In this document: positions 15,020 through 24,502 of the stretch, piece by piece
Layout: each line of letters opens with the position of its first letter
Position numbering within the stretch: position 1 is the stretch's first letter
From: Flavobacteriales bacterium
Lineage (GTDB): Bacteria; Bacteroidota; Bacteroidia; Flavobacteriales_E; Vicingaceae
Direction of reading: 5' to 3'
Length of the DNA stretch: 64,000 nucleotides
Assembly: GCA_002706365.1 (NCBI GenBank)
Contig: PALM01000040.1
Coordinates: forward strand, 1-64,000
Position numbers and translations under genes: made by a program
Notes under the pieces: generated by a model
Told to the model about the DNA's origin: nothing
Seen by the model: the letters and a program-made list of their open reading frames with translations, nothing else
Database searches by the model: none

Positions 15020-16300
15020 ATGATTACTCTTTCTCAAATCAGAGAACAGAAAGCCGATTTGATCGAGCGCTACCAAAAGCGCATGGCTGATCTAGATGTA
15101 GAAAAACTGCTCGACCAAGTATTAGAACTCGACGAGCAACGTAAGTCTACTCAGCAGAAGATGGATGATGAATTGGCTGAAGCCAATCAGATCGCAAAGC
15201 AGATCGGACAGCTATTCAAAGAAGGCAAGCAAGAAGAAGCAGGCAAAATGAAGAGTCGCGCTGCTGAACTAAAGCAAAGCTCCGGTTCTTTGAAAGAGTC
15301 GCTTCAAAAGATCGAAGACCAACAAAGAGAGATCCTATTCCACCTTCCTAATGTCCCTCAAGCTAGAGTGCCAAAAGGAAAGGACGATAGCGATAATGAG
15401 ATCACCGAAGAGTTCGGAACAAAGCACAGCTTCAGTTTCGAGCCTAAGCCTCATTGGGAATTGGCAGATGAATATGATCTGATCGACTTCGAACTAGGGG
15501 TTAAGATCAGTGGTGCTGGTTTTCCGGTATACAAAGGAAAAGGCGCTAAACTCCAAAGAGCTCTGATCAATTTCTTCTTAGATGAAGCGGAAAAAGCAGG
15601 ATATGCTGAAGTAATCCCTCCTCACCTTGTGAATGAAGCTTCTGGTATTGGAACAGGACAGCTTCCCGATAAAGATGCGCAGATGTATCATGTGGGAGAA
15701 GATGGACTTTACCTTATCCCTACTGCCGAAGTGCCGGTGACCAACATCTATAGAGATGTGATCTTAAAAGAGGATCAGTTCCCTATCAAAAATTGCGCTT
15801 ATTCGCCTTGTTTCCGACGTGAAGCTGGATCATACGGTAAAGATGTCCGCGGTTTGAACCGTCTGCATCAATTCGATAAAGTGGAGATCGTACGCATTGA
15901 AAAGCCAGAGAATTCTGATGCTGCACTTGAAGAAATGAAGTCGCATGTACAAGGACTCCTCAATAAATTAGGCCTACAATCTAGAATATTACTACTTTGT
16001 GGAGGCGATTTGGGCTTTGCAGCAGCTGTAACCTATGATTTTGAGGTTTATTCTGCCGCTCAGGAGCGCTGGTTGGAAGTGAGCTCAGTTTCTAACTTTG
16101 AAAGCTTTCAAGCAAACCGTCTTAAATTGCGATACAAAAACGAAGATGGCAAGTCCACTCTTGCTCATACGCTCAACGGTAGTGCATTGGCCTTACCAAG
16201 AATATTGGCCGCACTATTGGAGAACTATCAGCAAGAAGATCATATTGCTATCCCGGATGTTTTAAAACCATATTTGAACTTTGATAAGATCGAAAAATGA
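15020..16300 (+). CDS. serS: Seryl-tRNA synthetase
   Basis: A 426-residue class II synthetase that charges tRNA-Ser and also provides Ser-tRNA for selenocysteine where used. The N-terminal long coiled-coil arm runs to about residue 105. Class II motifs follow: motif 2 in SPCFRREAGSYGKDVRGLNRLHQFDKVE and motif 3 in LNGSALALPRILAALLENYQ. TAEVPVTN is the serine pocket signature. It heads a plus-strand run that includes a lipoprotein, TPR protein, DUF4286 and rsmA; its stop overlaps the next start as ATGA. Confidence 0.97.
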   Translation: MITLSQIREQKADLIERYQKRMADLDVEKLLDQVLELDEQRKSTQQKMDDELAEANQIAKQIGQLFKEGKQEEAGKMKSRAAELKQSSGSLKESLQKIEDQQREILFHLPNVPQARVPKGKDDSDNEITEEFGTKHSFSFEPKPHWELADEYDLIDFELGVKISGAGFPVYKGKGAKLQRALINFFLDEAEKAGYAEVIPPHLVNEASGIGTGQLPDKDAQMYHVGEDGLYLIPTAEVPVTNIYRDVILKEDQFPIKNCAYSPCFRREAGSYGKDVRGLNRLHQFDKVEIVRIEKPENSDAALEEMKSHVQGLLNKLGLQSRILLLCGGDLGFAAAVTYDFEVYSAAQERWLEVSSVSNFESFQANRLKLRYKNEDGKSTLAHTLNGSALALPRILAALLENYQQEDHIAIPDVLKPYLNFDKIEK

Positions 16301-16854
16301 AACTGATTAAAACCCTACTTATTGGCCTTAGTATTTCTGCAGTCTTAGTAGCCTGCGGACCGCAAATCTCAAAAGAGAAATTGGCCGAGATCGATGAGCT
16401 TGAAGCAATGATCGACGATGCTTCAGAAATGTTAAACGCTGTAGATTCTGCAACTGCAATGCAAGCAGTTGATACCTATAATGAAAACTTACATTATATA
16501 CAAAGCGAACTAAATGACACCCTGCCCAGAGAAGAAGCTTTCTTTGTCGATACTTATTATCGTCTGAGAAAGACCATGCAAAAATTTGCGAGCAATTATA
16601 ACACATTGAGCTCTGAGGTCGTTATAGCTAAGCAACAATTGACCAATCTCCGCAAGGATGCCAAAAATGGCTTGGTTGAAGAGAAGCAATTCGACGAATA
16701 TTTGGCTTTAGAAAGACAGAATACAGAAGGTTTATTCAATGCGACTAAAGATTTGATGGAGCCATTCCAAAAGGCACTTCCTCTTTACGAGAAGAAAAAT
16801 CCTCGAATCGATTCATTGATCCAATCCTTCGAAGCTGAGCAAATGCTAGAATGA
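16297..16854 (+). CDS. Uncharacterised coiled-coil lipoprotein
   Basis: A 185-residue protein with a lipobox LVACGPQ (Cys about residue 20) after a short signal peptide. The remainder is predicted almost all helical with heptad-like spacing (IDELEAMIDDASEMLNAVDS and VVIAKQQLTNLRKDAKNGLV). No known domain is recognised. It overlaps serS by 4 bases and the TPR gene by 4 bases, so it is part of a tightly coupled operon. A helical periplasmic lipoprotein followed by an exported TPR protein suggests a shared envelope role; that is inference. Confidence 0.75.
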   Translation: MKLIKTLLIGLSISAVLVACGPQISKEKLAEIDELEAMIDDASEMLNAVDSATAMQAVDTYNENLHYIQSELNDTLPREEAFFVDTYYRLRKTMQKFASNYNTLSSEVVIAKQQLTNLRKDAKNGLVEEKQFDEYLALERQNTEGLFNATKDLMEPFQKALPLYEKKNPRIDSLIQSFEAEQMLE

Positions 16855-18695
16855 TCAGATTCACCCTAATCTTATGTTTATCACTCTTTAGTCAGAGCTT
16901 GCTTTTTGGTCAGCACGACCAAAAAACACTGCAGTTATTGGCTAAACAAGCGAAAGATAAAGGCGATATTGAACAGGCTATCAATTATTACGAAGAGCTT
17001 TATCAGAAGAATGATGCCGACCTCTTCTATGAGGAACTCTTCGACCTATACACTAGCACCGAGAATTTTAAGGAAGCCGAAAAGCTTGTCAAAAAACGCA
17101 TTCGCAAATACCCCAATCGTCCGGTCTACATTGTAGATCGCGGACAACTTAGCGAACTGCAAGGCGATCTAAAAGCTGCTGATCAGGATTATAGAGAAGC
17201 ACTAAAACTCTACGATGGAAATACTCAATATGTACGCGTGCTTGCCGGCAGGTATGGACAATATGACCATTACGACTTCAGCGAAGAGGTCTTTTTAAAG
17301 AGCCGAAAAATTACCGGCGATGATCAGCTCTATAGATTCGATCTTGCCAATACCTACGCCCAACAAGGAAAAACGGTAGAAATGATCGATGAGTATCTAT
17401 CTGTTGTTGGTAGCAATAGAGCTTATTTACAGACCATTCAAAATCTCTTTCACCGCGTGCTTCATCCAGACCCGGACGGCTCGCAAAGCAGAATATTGAA
17501 AGAGCGGATCTTGAAGAAGATTCAGGAGAATAATCCTCGATACGACAACAGCGTCTATTCTGAATTGCTGATCTGGCTTTATATTCAGGAAAAGAACATG
17601 CAAGGAGCCTTCATTCAAGCTAAAGCGCTGGATAGAAGAGCAGATGAAAATGGAAAGAGAGTTTATGCCCTTGCAGAACTAGCAAGACAGAATGGAGAGT
17701 ATGAAGTAGCCGAAGAAGCCTATACTTACACCAGAGATCTCGGCGATAAGTCGCCATACTATCTCAGTTCTAAAGTGAAGCTGGTAGATGTAAAGCGCGA
17801 TCGCTTGATGGCTAAGGACAATTACAGCAGAGAAGATCTATTGGTCTTGCGCGATGAGTATCAAGCCTTGTTAGATGACCTTGGCAAGAATGCCTACACC
17901 CTTAAGGTGATCTTTAATCTGGCCGAACTGAATGCCTATTACCTCAACAATATTGAAGCTGCAGAGCAATTGTTGCAAGAGGTACTTTTATTCAAAGGAG
18001 TAACCCCAAATGAAAAAGCTGATGCCAAATTGGCCCTAGCTGATCTCATGTTGCTCAAAGGTGAAATTTGGGAGGCCTCACTCCTCTATTCACAAGTTGA
18101 GAAGTCGTTCAAATACGATCGCCTAGGTGAAACGGCCAAATTCAAGAATGCCAAGGTGGCTTTTTACACAGGCGATTTCTATTGGGCTCAGGCGCAATTG
18201 GATGTACTCAAAGGATCCACTTCGAAATTGATTTCTAATGATGCGATGGATCTCTCATTGATGATCACTGATAACATTGGTTTGGATTCAATTGCCGAAC
18301 CATTGGAAATGTATGCCAGAGCAGATCTTTTGGTGTTCAAAAAGGACTACCAAATGGCGATCAAAACCTTGGATTCCATTCCAAAATTCTTCCCGCTGTC
18401 CTCTTTGAAGGATGAAGTACTTTTTAAAAAGTACGAAATAGCCTATGAAAAGAAGCAATACCAAGATGCAAAAATCCATTTGGAGGAATTGATTGCTGTG
18501 CATGCAGAAGATATTCTGGGAGATGATGCACTTTTCTATTTGGCAGAATTGCACGAAAAGCATTTAAACGAGCCGGGAAAAGCCATGGAGCTTTACAAGA
18601 CATTGATCACTTCTTATCCTTCTAGTCTCTTCGTAGTTGAGAGTCGCAAAAGATTCAGGGCTTTAAGAGGAGATAAACAGGAAGAAGCACTTTAA
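16851..18695 (+). CDS. Exported TPR-repeat protein
   Basis: A 614-residue protein with a cleavable signal peptide (IRFTLILCLSLFSQSLLFGQ, residues 2-21). TPR-like helical hairpins run along its length, for example AINYYEELYQKNDADLFYEE, YEVAEEAYTYTRDLGD and PGKAMELYKTLITSYPSS near the end. No catalytic motif is seen. It is likely a periplasmic or outer-membrane-associated scaffold. It overlaps the preceding lipoprotein gene and sits 10 bases before the DUF4286 gene. I recall similar proteins between serS and rsmA in other Bacteroidota. Confidence 0.78.
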   Translation: MIRFTLILCLSLFSQSLLFGQHDQKTLQLLAKQAKDKGDIEQAINYYEELYQKNDADLFYEELFDLYTSTENFKEAEKLVKKRIRKYPNRPVYIVDRGQLSELQGDLKAADQDYREALKLYDGNTQYVRVLAGRYGQYDHYDFSEEVFLKSRKITGDDQLYRFDLANTYAQQGKTVEMIDEYLSVVGSNRAYLQTIQNLFHRVLHPDPDGSQSRILKERILKKIQENNPRYDNSVYSELLIWLYIQEKNMQGAFIQAKALDRRADENGKRVYALAELARQNGEYEVAEEAYTYTRDLGDKSPYYLSSKVKLVDVKRDRLMAKDNYSREDLLVLRDEYQALLDDLGKNAYTLKVIFNLAELNAYYLNNIEAAEQLLQEVLLFKGVTPNEKADAKLALADLMLLKGEIWEASLLYSQVEKSFKYDRLGETAKFKNAKVAFYTGDFYWAQAQLDVLKGSTSKLISNDAMDLSLMITDNIGLDSIAEPLEMYARADLLVFKKDYQMAIKTLDSIPKFFPLSSLKDEVLFKKYEIAYEKKQYQDAKIHLEELIAVHAEDILGDDALFYLAELHEKHLNEPGKAMELYKTLITSYPSSLFVVESRKRFRALRGDKQEEAL

Positions 18696-18705
18696 AAGAA
18701 TCAAG

Positions 18706-19011
18706 ATGATTATTTATAGCGTTACAGTTGCCATTGATGAATCTGTTCACGACGATTGGTTGAAGTGGATGAAAGAAGACCACATTCCAAAAGTGATGGA
18801 TACCGGTCATTTTCAAGACTTCAGAATGTTGAAATTGATTAGCCATCAAACTGAGGAAGAAACTGTGAGCTATAACATTCAATATGAATGCGAGAGCATG
18901 GCCGAATTACACAAGTATCAAGTAAATAAGGCACCGGCTCTGCAGAAAGAGCATAGCGAAAGATACGATGGGAAGTTCGCAGCCTTCAGAACCTTGCTAG
19001 AAAAAGTCTGA
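18706..19011 (+). CDS. DUF4286 family protein
   Basis: A small 101-residue protein starting MIIYSVTVAIDESVHDDW and continuing LKWMKEDHIPKVMDTG, the pattern of the DUF4286 family, a ferredoxin-like alpha/beta fold common in Bacteroidota. The function is unknown. It lies 2 bases before rsmA, a linkage I recognise from other genomes of this phylum and that hints at an RNA or translation link. Confidence 0.82.
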   Translation: MIIYSVTVAIDESVHDDWLKWMKEDHIPKVMDTGHFQDFRMLKLISHQTEEETVSYNIQYECESMAELHKYQVNKAPALQKEHSERYDGKFAAFRTLLEKV

Positions 19012-19013
19012 GC

Positions 19014-19793
19014 TTGAGTAAGGTAAGAGCCAAAAAACAATTAGGACAGCATTTTCTAATCAATCTGGCTGTCGCCCAAAACACCGTTGATGCCTTCGGC
19101 AAGCAGGGTAATTTCAAAAAAGCATTGGAGATCGGTCCCGGAATGGGTGTACTCACCGAAGAACTCAAAAAGAGAGATGATCTCGATTTCAAAGTGATCG
19201 ATATCGATCAAGAATCCATCGCCTATTTGGCTCAACATGGAGTAGTAGAAAATTCTCAATTGATCCACGGCGATTTCTTAAAAATGGATCTCAAAGAGCT
19301 ATTTGGAGATGAGCCTTATGGGATCATTGGAAACTTCCCATACAATATTTCCACGCAAATCCTCTTCAAACTCTACGACTCCAGAAATCAAGCCTTGGAA
19401 TTGGTAGGCATGTTCCAAAAAGAAGTGGCTGAAAGGGTGGTGAGTCCGCCAGGCTCTAAAGTCTACGGTATTACTTCCGTTTTACTGCAGGCTTATTATG
19501 ATGTGGAGTACCTTTTTACTGTGGATGAGCACGATTTCGATCCACCGCCCAAGGTAAAATCTGCTGTGATCCGACTGAAACGCAATCAGACTAAAGAGTT
19601 GGACTGCGACCCCAAAAAATTCAAGCAGATCGTAAAAATGGCCTTCAATCAGAGAAGGAAGACCCTTAGGAATGGCTTAAAGGCCTTGATCAATCAAAAG
19701 CCTGAAGTCAAATCCAATCCCATCTTCGATGAAAGAGCGGAGCAATTGTCGGTGCAGGAATTCGTAGGGATTGTGAAAATGCTTTCAGCTTAG
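19014..19793 (+). CDS. rsmA: 16S rRNA (adenine(1518)-N(6)/adenine(1519)-N(6))-dimethyltransferase
   Basis: A 259-residue KsgA/RsmA that dimethylates two adjacent adenines in helix 45 of 16S rRNA late in 30S assembly. It opens with VRAKKQLGQHFL, has the SAM-binding LEIGPGMGVLTEEL and the catalytic NFPYNIST motif. PPPKVKSAVIRL and the C-terminal FNQRRKTLRNGLK are also present. The start is TTG at 19014, two bases after the DUF4286 stop, and gives the family-standard N-terminus. Length and motifs are complete. Confidence 0.96.
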   Translation: MSKVRAKKQLGQHFLINLAVAQNTVDAFGKQGNFKKALEIGPGMGVLTEELKKRDDLDFKVIDIDQESIAYLAQHGVVENSQLIHGDFLKMDLKELFGDEPYGIIGNFPYNISTQILFKLYDSRNQALELVGMFQKEVAERVVSPPGSKVYGITSVLLQAYYDVEYLFTVDEHDFDPPPKVKSAVIRLKRNQTKELDCDPKKFKQIVKMAFNQRRKTLRNGLKALINQKPEVKSNPIFDERAEQLSVQEFVGIVKMLSA

Positions 19794-20111
19794 ACTGAAG
19801 CCGGTATTTAAAAACAAATTCAATCTTTGCGTCCTTGGCGCCTGCCGAAGGCAGGAAAACTTTGCGCACTTTGTGGTTAAGGCGGATGTAATTCAATTAC
19901 GAATTGTCAATTTCGAATTACGAATGTCTTTAGGTTAAGAAAGTTTACTTGTGATTCTTTACCACAAAAGCTTCTCACTTTGTTCGAAGCTTCGCAAAGG
20001 CGCTTCGCTCTGCACAAAGGACGCGGAGGTAATTCTTTGCTATAATTCGGCTATGGGTTACGGTTCCTGAGCTTGCCGAAGGACGGCCATCGCCCATTGC
20101 CCACAAAATCT
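19794..20111. repeat. Repeat mosaic between rsmA and mgtE
   Basis: About 320 noncoding bases. Recognisable units are a CCTGCCGAAGGCAGG hairpin near 19840-19854, CAATTACGAATTGTCAATTTCG followed by AATTACGAATG (about 19895-19925), and ACCACAAAAGCTTCTCACTT with TTCGAAGCTTCGCAAAGGCG (19959-20004). GGTTCCTGAGCTTGCCGAAG (20061-20080) also occurs. All recur in other clusters. Confidence 0.68.
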
Positions 20112-20119
20112 TAAATTCG
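20112..20119 (+). promoter_or_regulatory. Possible -7 element of mgtE, five bases from the start codon
   Basis: TAAATTCG is one mismatch from TAnnTTTG and ends 5 bases before ATG 20125. If used the mRNA would be leaderless. Confidence 0.35.
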
Positions 20120-20124
20120 CTCCC

Positions 20125-21483
20125 ATGCAGTTTGAGTTGAATAAAGAATACATACAGGAGGTACAATCCTGTTTGCGCGAGAACCTCGATGCCTCGCTGC
20201 TGCATGATATCAATCAGCTGCATCCGGCGGATATTGCCGAGATCATTGATGAGCTTGAGAATGAAGAAGCCATCACCCTTTTCAGCATTTTGGATGAAGA
20301 GATAGCTACTACCGTGCTTATTGAATTGGAAGAGGATGTTCGTCAGTTAATGATGAACTCACTCAATGCGAACGAGATTGCCAACCGACTGATCCCAAAT
20401 ATGGATTCGGATGATGCAGTGGATATCGTTGCCGAACTTCCAGATAAAAAGAAAGACGATGTAATCTCGGCTATTACAGATGTGGAGCAAGCGAGTGTGA
20501 TCGTCGATCTACTCTCCTACCCGGAAGATTCTGCCGGTGGTTTGATGGCCAAAGAGCTGATCAAAGTCCGCAGGGATTGGACTCCCCTAAAGTGCGTGAA
20601 AGAGATGCGCAAACAGGCGGAAGACATAGAGAACGTCTACACCATTTATGTGGTAGATGATCGCGACAAACTACTAGGCACACTTTCGCTTAAACAACTT
20701 TTGCTTGCCAAGAATGATGAGAAGGTAGAAGACATCTATTATGAAGATGTGCTTTCTGTAAAGGCTTATGAGAAATCGGAAGAGATTGCCTCTATCATGG
20801 AGAAATACGATTTGGTTGTTTTGCCTGTGGTAGATGAATTGGATCGTTTGATCGGGAGAATTACTATTGATGATGTGGTAGATGTGATCAAGGAGGAAGC
20901 CGAGAAGGATTATCAGATGGCTTCGGGTATCTCCTCCAATGTAGACTCTGCCGATTCTGTACGCATGCTTACAAAGGCAAGATTACCATGGCTGCTGGTT
21001 GGGCTGCTAGGAGGAATTCTAGGTGCAGTGGTGATCAATCAATATGAAGACACATTAGGACTCTATCCAGAAATGGCCTTATTCATTCCGCTAATTGCGG
21101 CAATGGGTGGAAATGTGGGAGTACAATCCTCGGCAATCATTGTACAAGGCCTTGCAAACAACTCATTGGGATTTGATTCCATGAGCAAGAAATTGGGCAA
21201 AGAATTCATGGTAGCAATCCTGAACGGATTGGTCTGTTCAGCTTTGATATTGGTGTATACCATGATCTATAAAGACAATCTAGATCTTGCTGTTACAGTG
21301 AGTGTTGCCTTGGTCTTGGTGATCATTTTCGCCGGACTCTTTGGCACTATTGTGCCTTTAACGCTCGACAAATACAATATTGACCCTGCATTGGCAACTG
21401 GTCCTTTTATTACAACCATGAATGATATTGTAGGCCTGTTCATCTATTTTGGCATAGGCCATATCATGTATAGCATGCTCTAA
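20125..21483 (+). CDS. mgtE: Magnesium transporter MgtE
   Basis: A 452-residue MgtE-type divalent cation channel. The N-terminal helical domain (about 1-130; LHPADIAEIIDELENEEAI) is followed by two CBS domains (about 135-255) that sense cytosolic magnesium. The five-helix pore region follows; MGGNVGVQSSAIIVQG carries the pore-lining signature. Gating by magnesium binding between the N and CBS domains is known for the family. It follows rsmA across a repeat cluster and ends 4 bases before the dehydrogenase gene. Confidence 0.95.
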   Translation: MQFELNKEYIQEVQSCLRENLDASLLHDINQLHPADIAEIIDELENEEAITLFSILDEEIATTVLIELEEDVRQLMMNSLNANEIANRLIPNMDSDDAVDIVAELPDKKKDDVISAITDVEQASVIVDLLSYPEDSAGGLMAKELIKVRRDWTPLKCVKEMRKQAEDIENVYTIYVVDDRDKLLGTLSLKQLLLAKNDEKVEDIYYEDVLSVKAYEKSEEIASIMEKYDLVVLPVVDELDRLIGRITIDDVVDVIKEEAEKDYQMASGISSNVDSADSVRMLTKARLPWLLVGLLGGILGAVVINQYEDTLGLYPEMALFIPLIAAMGGNVGVQSSAIIVQGLANNSLGFDSMSKKLGKEFMVAILNGLVCSALILVYTMIYKDNLDLAVTVSVALVLVIIFAGLFGTIVPLTLDKYNIDPALATGPFITTMNDIVGLFIYFGIGHIMYSML

Positions 21484-21487
21484 ACAG

Positions 21488-22426
21488 ATGAGTGTTCGCC
21501 GAGTCATATTCATCGATAGTGTTCACCCCATACTTTTTGAAAAACTTCAAGCATCGGGCTTCGATTGCGAATGGCAAACGGAGCTGAAACGCGATGAGAT
21601 CTTTGCTTGCATAAAGGATTATGAAGGTGCAGTGATCCGCTCCAAATTCAAATTCGATAAAGAGATGTTGGATGCAGCTGACAATCTTAATTGGATCGCA
21701 CGCTCGGGAGCTGGCATGGAGAATATAGATGTGGAGTATGCCAAGCAAAAAGGAATAGCCTGCTTTAATTCTCCAGAAGGCAATAGAGATGCTGTTGCAG
21801 AACATGCTATAGGCATGCTGTTGATGCTCTTCAATAATTTGAAAAGAGGTGATGCAGAAGTAAGGCTAGGTCAATGGAAGCGCGAAGCCAATAGAGGAGT
21901 TGAGTTGAAGGGCAAGACTGTGGGGATTTTGGGTTACGGCTATATGGGAGCCGCCTTTGCTCAACGATTGAGAGGCTTTGATGTAAGGGTGATCGCCTAT
22001 GATAAGTACAAGAAGAACTTTGGCAATGAATATGTGGAAGAGGTGGATGAAGCCACTCTTTTTGCTGAAAGTGATGTACTGAGCATCCATCTGCCGCTCA
22101 CAGAAGAAACTACTTTTCTGATCGACAAAACCTACCTCTCCAAATTCCAAAAACCCATCTACCTCATCAATACCGCAAGGGGTAAGAATTTAAAAACAAG
22201 TGACTTACTTGGCGCAATAGATAGCGACAAGGTGCTTGGCGCTTGTTTGGATGTATTGGAGTATGAAAGCCTATCATTTGAGAAGCTGAGATCAGAAGAT
22301 CTGCCTACCGACTTCCAAAAACTTGCTCAATCTGATAAAGTGATTTTAAGTCCGCACATTGCCGGCTGGACGGTGGAGTCGTATGAGAAATTATCGGCGG
22401 TGTTGGCTGAGAAGATTCTTGGATAG
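21488..22426 (+). CDS. 2-hydroxyacid dehydrogenase, SerA (phosphoglycerate dehydrogenase)-like
   Basis: A 312-residue NAD-dependent D-2-hydroxyacid dehydrogenase. It has SGAGMENIDVEYAKQKGI in the substrate domain, a Rossmann motif GILGYGYMGAAFAQRL, LPLTEETTFLID, NTARG with the catalytic Arg, and the closing HIAGWT with the catalytic His. It lacks the C-terminal ACT domain of many SerA enzymes, so phosphoglycerate dehydrogenase is likely but not certain; other hydroxyacids are possible. It follows mgtE by 4 bases and is probably cotranscribed. Confidence 0.87.
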   Translation: MSVRRVIFIDSVHPILFEKLQASGFDCEWQTELKRDEIFACIKDYEGAVIRSKFKFDKEMLDAADNLNWIARSGAGMENIDVEYAKQKGIACFNSPEGNRDAVAEHAIGMLLMLFNNLKRGDAEVRLGQWKREANRGVELKGKTVGILGYGYMGAAFAQRLRGFDVRVIAYDKYKKNFGNEYVEEVDEATLFAESDVLSIHLPLTEETTFLIDKTYLSKFQKPIYLINTARGKNLKTSDLLGAIDSDKVLGACLDVLEYESLSFEKLRSEDLPTDFQKLAQSDKVILSPHIAGWTVESYEKLSAVLAEKILG

Positions 22427-22672
22427 AACCATAATTTTTATCTCCCGCAGATCTCGCAGAAGAGACCTATCTCGATAAAAAGATGATTTGATGATCTCGC
22501 TGATTTTGGATTCATAACACTAAATCAATCTAGAAGACAATCAAATCAGCGCAATCTGCGAATAAAATCTGCGCCATCAGCGGGAAAGAAGAGAGATCAT
22601 TCTAACATTAGAGTCGAGGTGATAAGTCTAGATTCTAGACTCTAGGTTTGGTTCCTGAGCGAAGCCGAAGGA
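22427..22672. repeat. Repeat mosaic between convergent dehydrogenase and aspartate kinase genes
   Basis: Noncoding, about 250 bases. It holds CTCCCGCAGATCTCGCAGAA (22442-22461) and an AATCAGCGCAATCTGCGAAT unit with AAATCTGCGCCATCAGCGGG (22544-22583), forming an imperfect inverted pair. A TCTAGATTCTAGACTCTAGG tract (22628-22647) and GGTTCCTGAGCGAAGCCGAAG (22649-22669) abut the kinase stop codon. Confidence 0.68.
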
Positions 22673-23944
22673 CTAGGCACTCCCAACTACAAACCTCCCC
22701 GTATTCCTACTCCTCTGCTCCAAATACACCTTTTTCTTGCCAATCAATTTCTCGATGATCTCTTCAGTATAATGGCGTATAGTGATGAGGGTTAGGTTTT
22801 TATTATAGGTTACCTTATAGGATTCGCTTAGCTTCTTAATCAAGTCTTCAAGAGCAGGCTGCTCATCCACACAAACAGAAAAACTAATGGCAGAATTTTG
22901 CATTAGATTAATACTCACCCCAGCCTCAGAAAACAACTGAAATATCTCGGATAATTGATGCTCGACAATAAAAGCATAATCGCGAGAAGCGATGGAGATC
23001 AAACGCTGATTTGGTTTGTGAATGTATGAGGGAACGATCTTATCTGCCGTATTATCCTCATTGATCAAACTACCCTTTCTGTCGGGATTGATGAAGGACT
23101 TCACAATTAAGGGGATGTTCTTTCTGTGCAATGGTTGCACCGTCTTAGGGTGGATCACCGAAGCACCGAAATAGGCCAACTCAATCGCTTCCTGAAAGGA
23201 GATATTGTTCAGCTTCACCGTATTCTCAAAGTATTTGGGATCGGCATTGTACATACCTTCCACATCCTTCCAAATCACCACTTCCTCTGCTCCCATCGCG
23301 CAAGCGAGAATAGCCGCAGAATAATCTGAACCTTCTCTTCCCAAGGTAGAGGTGAAATTCTCAGATGTTCCTCCAATAAAACCCTGCGTAAGCACTACAC
23401 CACTTGGCTGCTTCTTAAAATACGGCTCAAGCTTTCGCTTCGTCATCTTCTCGGTCTGCTCCCAATCTACCTGCGCCTGACGGTAACGATTATCGGTACG
23501 AATGAGATCCCTAACATCCATCCACTGATGATCGATCTTCTTATCCTTTAGATGGGCGCTGATGATCTTAGTCGACAAAACCTCACCTAAACTCACCATC
23601 TGATCGTACTCAAAATCGAAGGTACCTACCGGTTCATCTTCGATCTGCCATTCAACCTCAACAAAAGTGTTGTGAATCTCTTCATAGACAGGGTGAGAAG
23701 AATCCGGAAAAAGATCTTCAATGATCTTAAAATGGAAGTCTTTGATCTCCTTCAAATAGGTCTCACATTGATCTCCACCATTAAAGAACTCATTGTGTAA
23801 TTTCTCAAAAGCATTGGTGGTTTTACCCATGGCAGAAACCACAACAATTAGGGGACCATCTGAATGATTGGAGATGATCTCTCCCACATTCCTCACTGCA
23901 TCTGCATCCTTTACAGATGCTCCTCCAAACTTAAATACCTTCAT
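22673..23944 (-). CDS. lysC: Aspartate kinase
   Basis: A monofunctional aspartokinase of 423 residues, the first step to lysine, threonine and methionine. VFKFGGASVKDADAVRNV is the catalytic N-terminus; TLGREGSDYSAAILA and the following VIWKDVEGMYNADPK are further kinase motifs. The C-terminal part carries ACT domains for end-product control (LMQNSAISFSVCV). It ends at FVVGSA, so no homoserine dehydrogenase is fused. I start at ATG 23944, which overlaps the preceding acetyltransferase stop as ATGA; an upstream TTG at 23953 is in frame but less likely. With metH in the same window, part of the methionine pathway is represented. Confidence 0.92.
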   Translation of the reverse strand: MKVFKFGGASVKDADAVRNVGEIISNHSDGPLIVVVSAMGKTTNAFEKLHNEFFNGGDQCETYLKEIKDFHFKIIEDLFPDSSHPVYEEIHNTFVEVEWQIEDEPVGTFDFEYDQMVSLGEVLSTKIISAHLKDKKIDHQWMDVRDLIRTDNRYRQAQVDWEQTEKMTKRKLEPYFKKQPSGVVLTQGFIGGTSENFTSTLGREGSDYSAAILACAMGAEEVVIWKDVEGMYNADPKYFENTVKLNNISFQEAIELAYFGASVIHPKTVQPLHRKNIPLIVKSFINPDRKGSLINEDNTADKIVPSYIHKPNQRLISIASRDYAFIVEHQLSEIFQLFSEAGVSINLMQNSAISFSVCVDEQPALEDLIKKLSESYKVTYNKNLTLITIRHYTEEIIEKLIGKKKVYLEQRSRNTGRFVVGSA

Positions 23945-24417
23945 GCTTCGCAAATTTTAGCGATCTGCTCTTTTGAGAATCTTCCATTCAACCATTCATC
24001 TTCAATGGAAGCTCCAAAATCCTTATAAAAATCTATAGCCGGTTTATTCCAATCCAAAACCTGCCACTCCATTCTCCCTGCAGCACGATCATATGCCTCC
24101 TGGATCACAGCCTTAAAAAGTGCCAAACCCAAGCCTTTTCCCCGGGCCGATTCAGTAACAATTAGATCCTCTAAATACAAAGCCCTTCCTTTCCAAGTGC
24201 TGTATTTCTGATAATAGATCGCACAACCCTTGATCTCTCCATCAATCTCACCAACCAAAAGATCATAAGCCGGATCTTCACCAAAGCCATCTTCCTCAAG
24301 CTGAGTAAGATCTACATCTACTGCATCGGGCTCCTTCTCATAGACCGCTAACTCTCTAATTAGTTCTAGTACAGCACTACAATCTTCCTTTTTGCCTTTG
24401 CGGATATTTAATTGCAT
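23941..24417 (-). CDS. GNAT-family N-acetyltransferase, diamine acetyltransferase-like
   Basis: This 158-residue protein has the GNAT fold: an N-terminal IRKGKKEDCSAVLELIRELA, the acetyl-CoA loop ESARGKGLGLALFKAVIQEA, and the C-terminal WNKPAIDFYKDFGA. ALYLEDLIVTESARGKG and YQKYSTWKGRA resemble the spermidine/spermine N1-acetyltransferase group, so a small-amine acceptor is plausible. The natural substrate is uncertain. It is translationally coupled to lysC by an ATGA overlap. Confidence 0.85.
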   Translation of the reverse strand: MQLNIRKGKKEDCSAVLELIRELAVYEKEPDAVDVDLTQLEEDGFGEDPAYDLLVGEIDGEIKGCAIYYQKYSTWKGRALYLEDLIVTESARGKGLGLALFKAVIQEAYDRAAGRMEWQVLDWNKPAIDFYKDFGASIEDEWLNGRFSKEQIAKICEA

Positions 24418-24502
24418 CTCCTCTTTTGAGCTATTGAACGAATTGACAAAAGTGAGGAATTCTCAGGAGATTGCGATATTTGCAGCTTCCAAAGAAGCAT
24501 AG

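Noticed and set aside
22442-22583. Regularly recurring CGCAGATCTCGCAGA units considered as a CRISPR array
   Set aside because: Units are imperfect, irregularly spaced, present in both orientations, and no cas genes are near.
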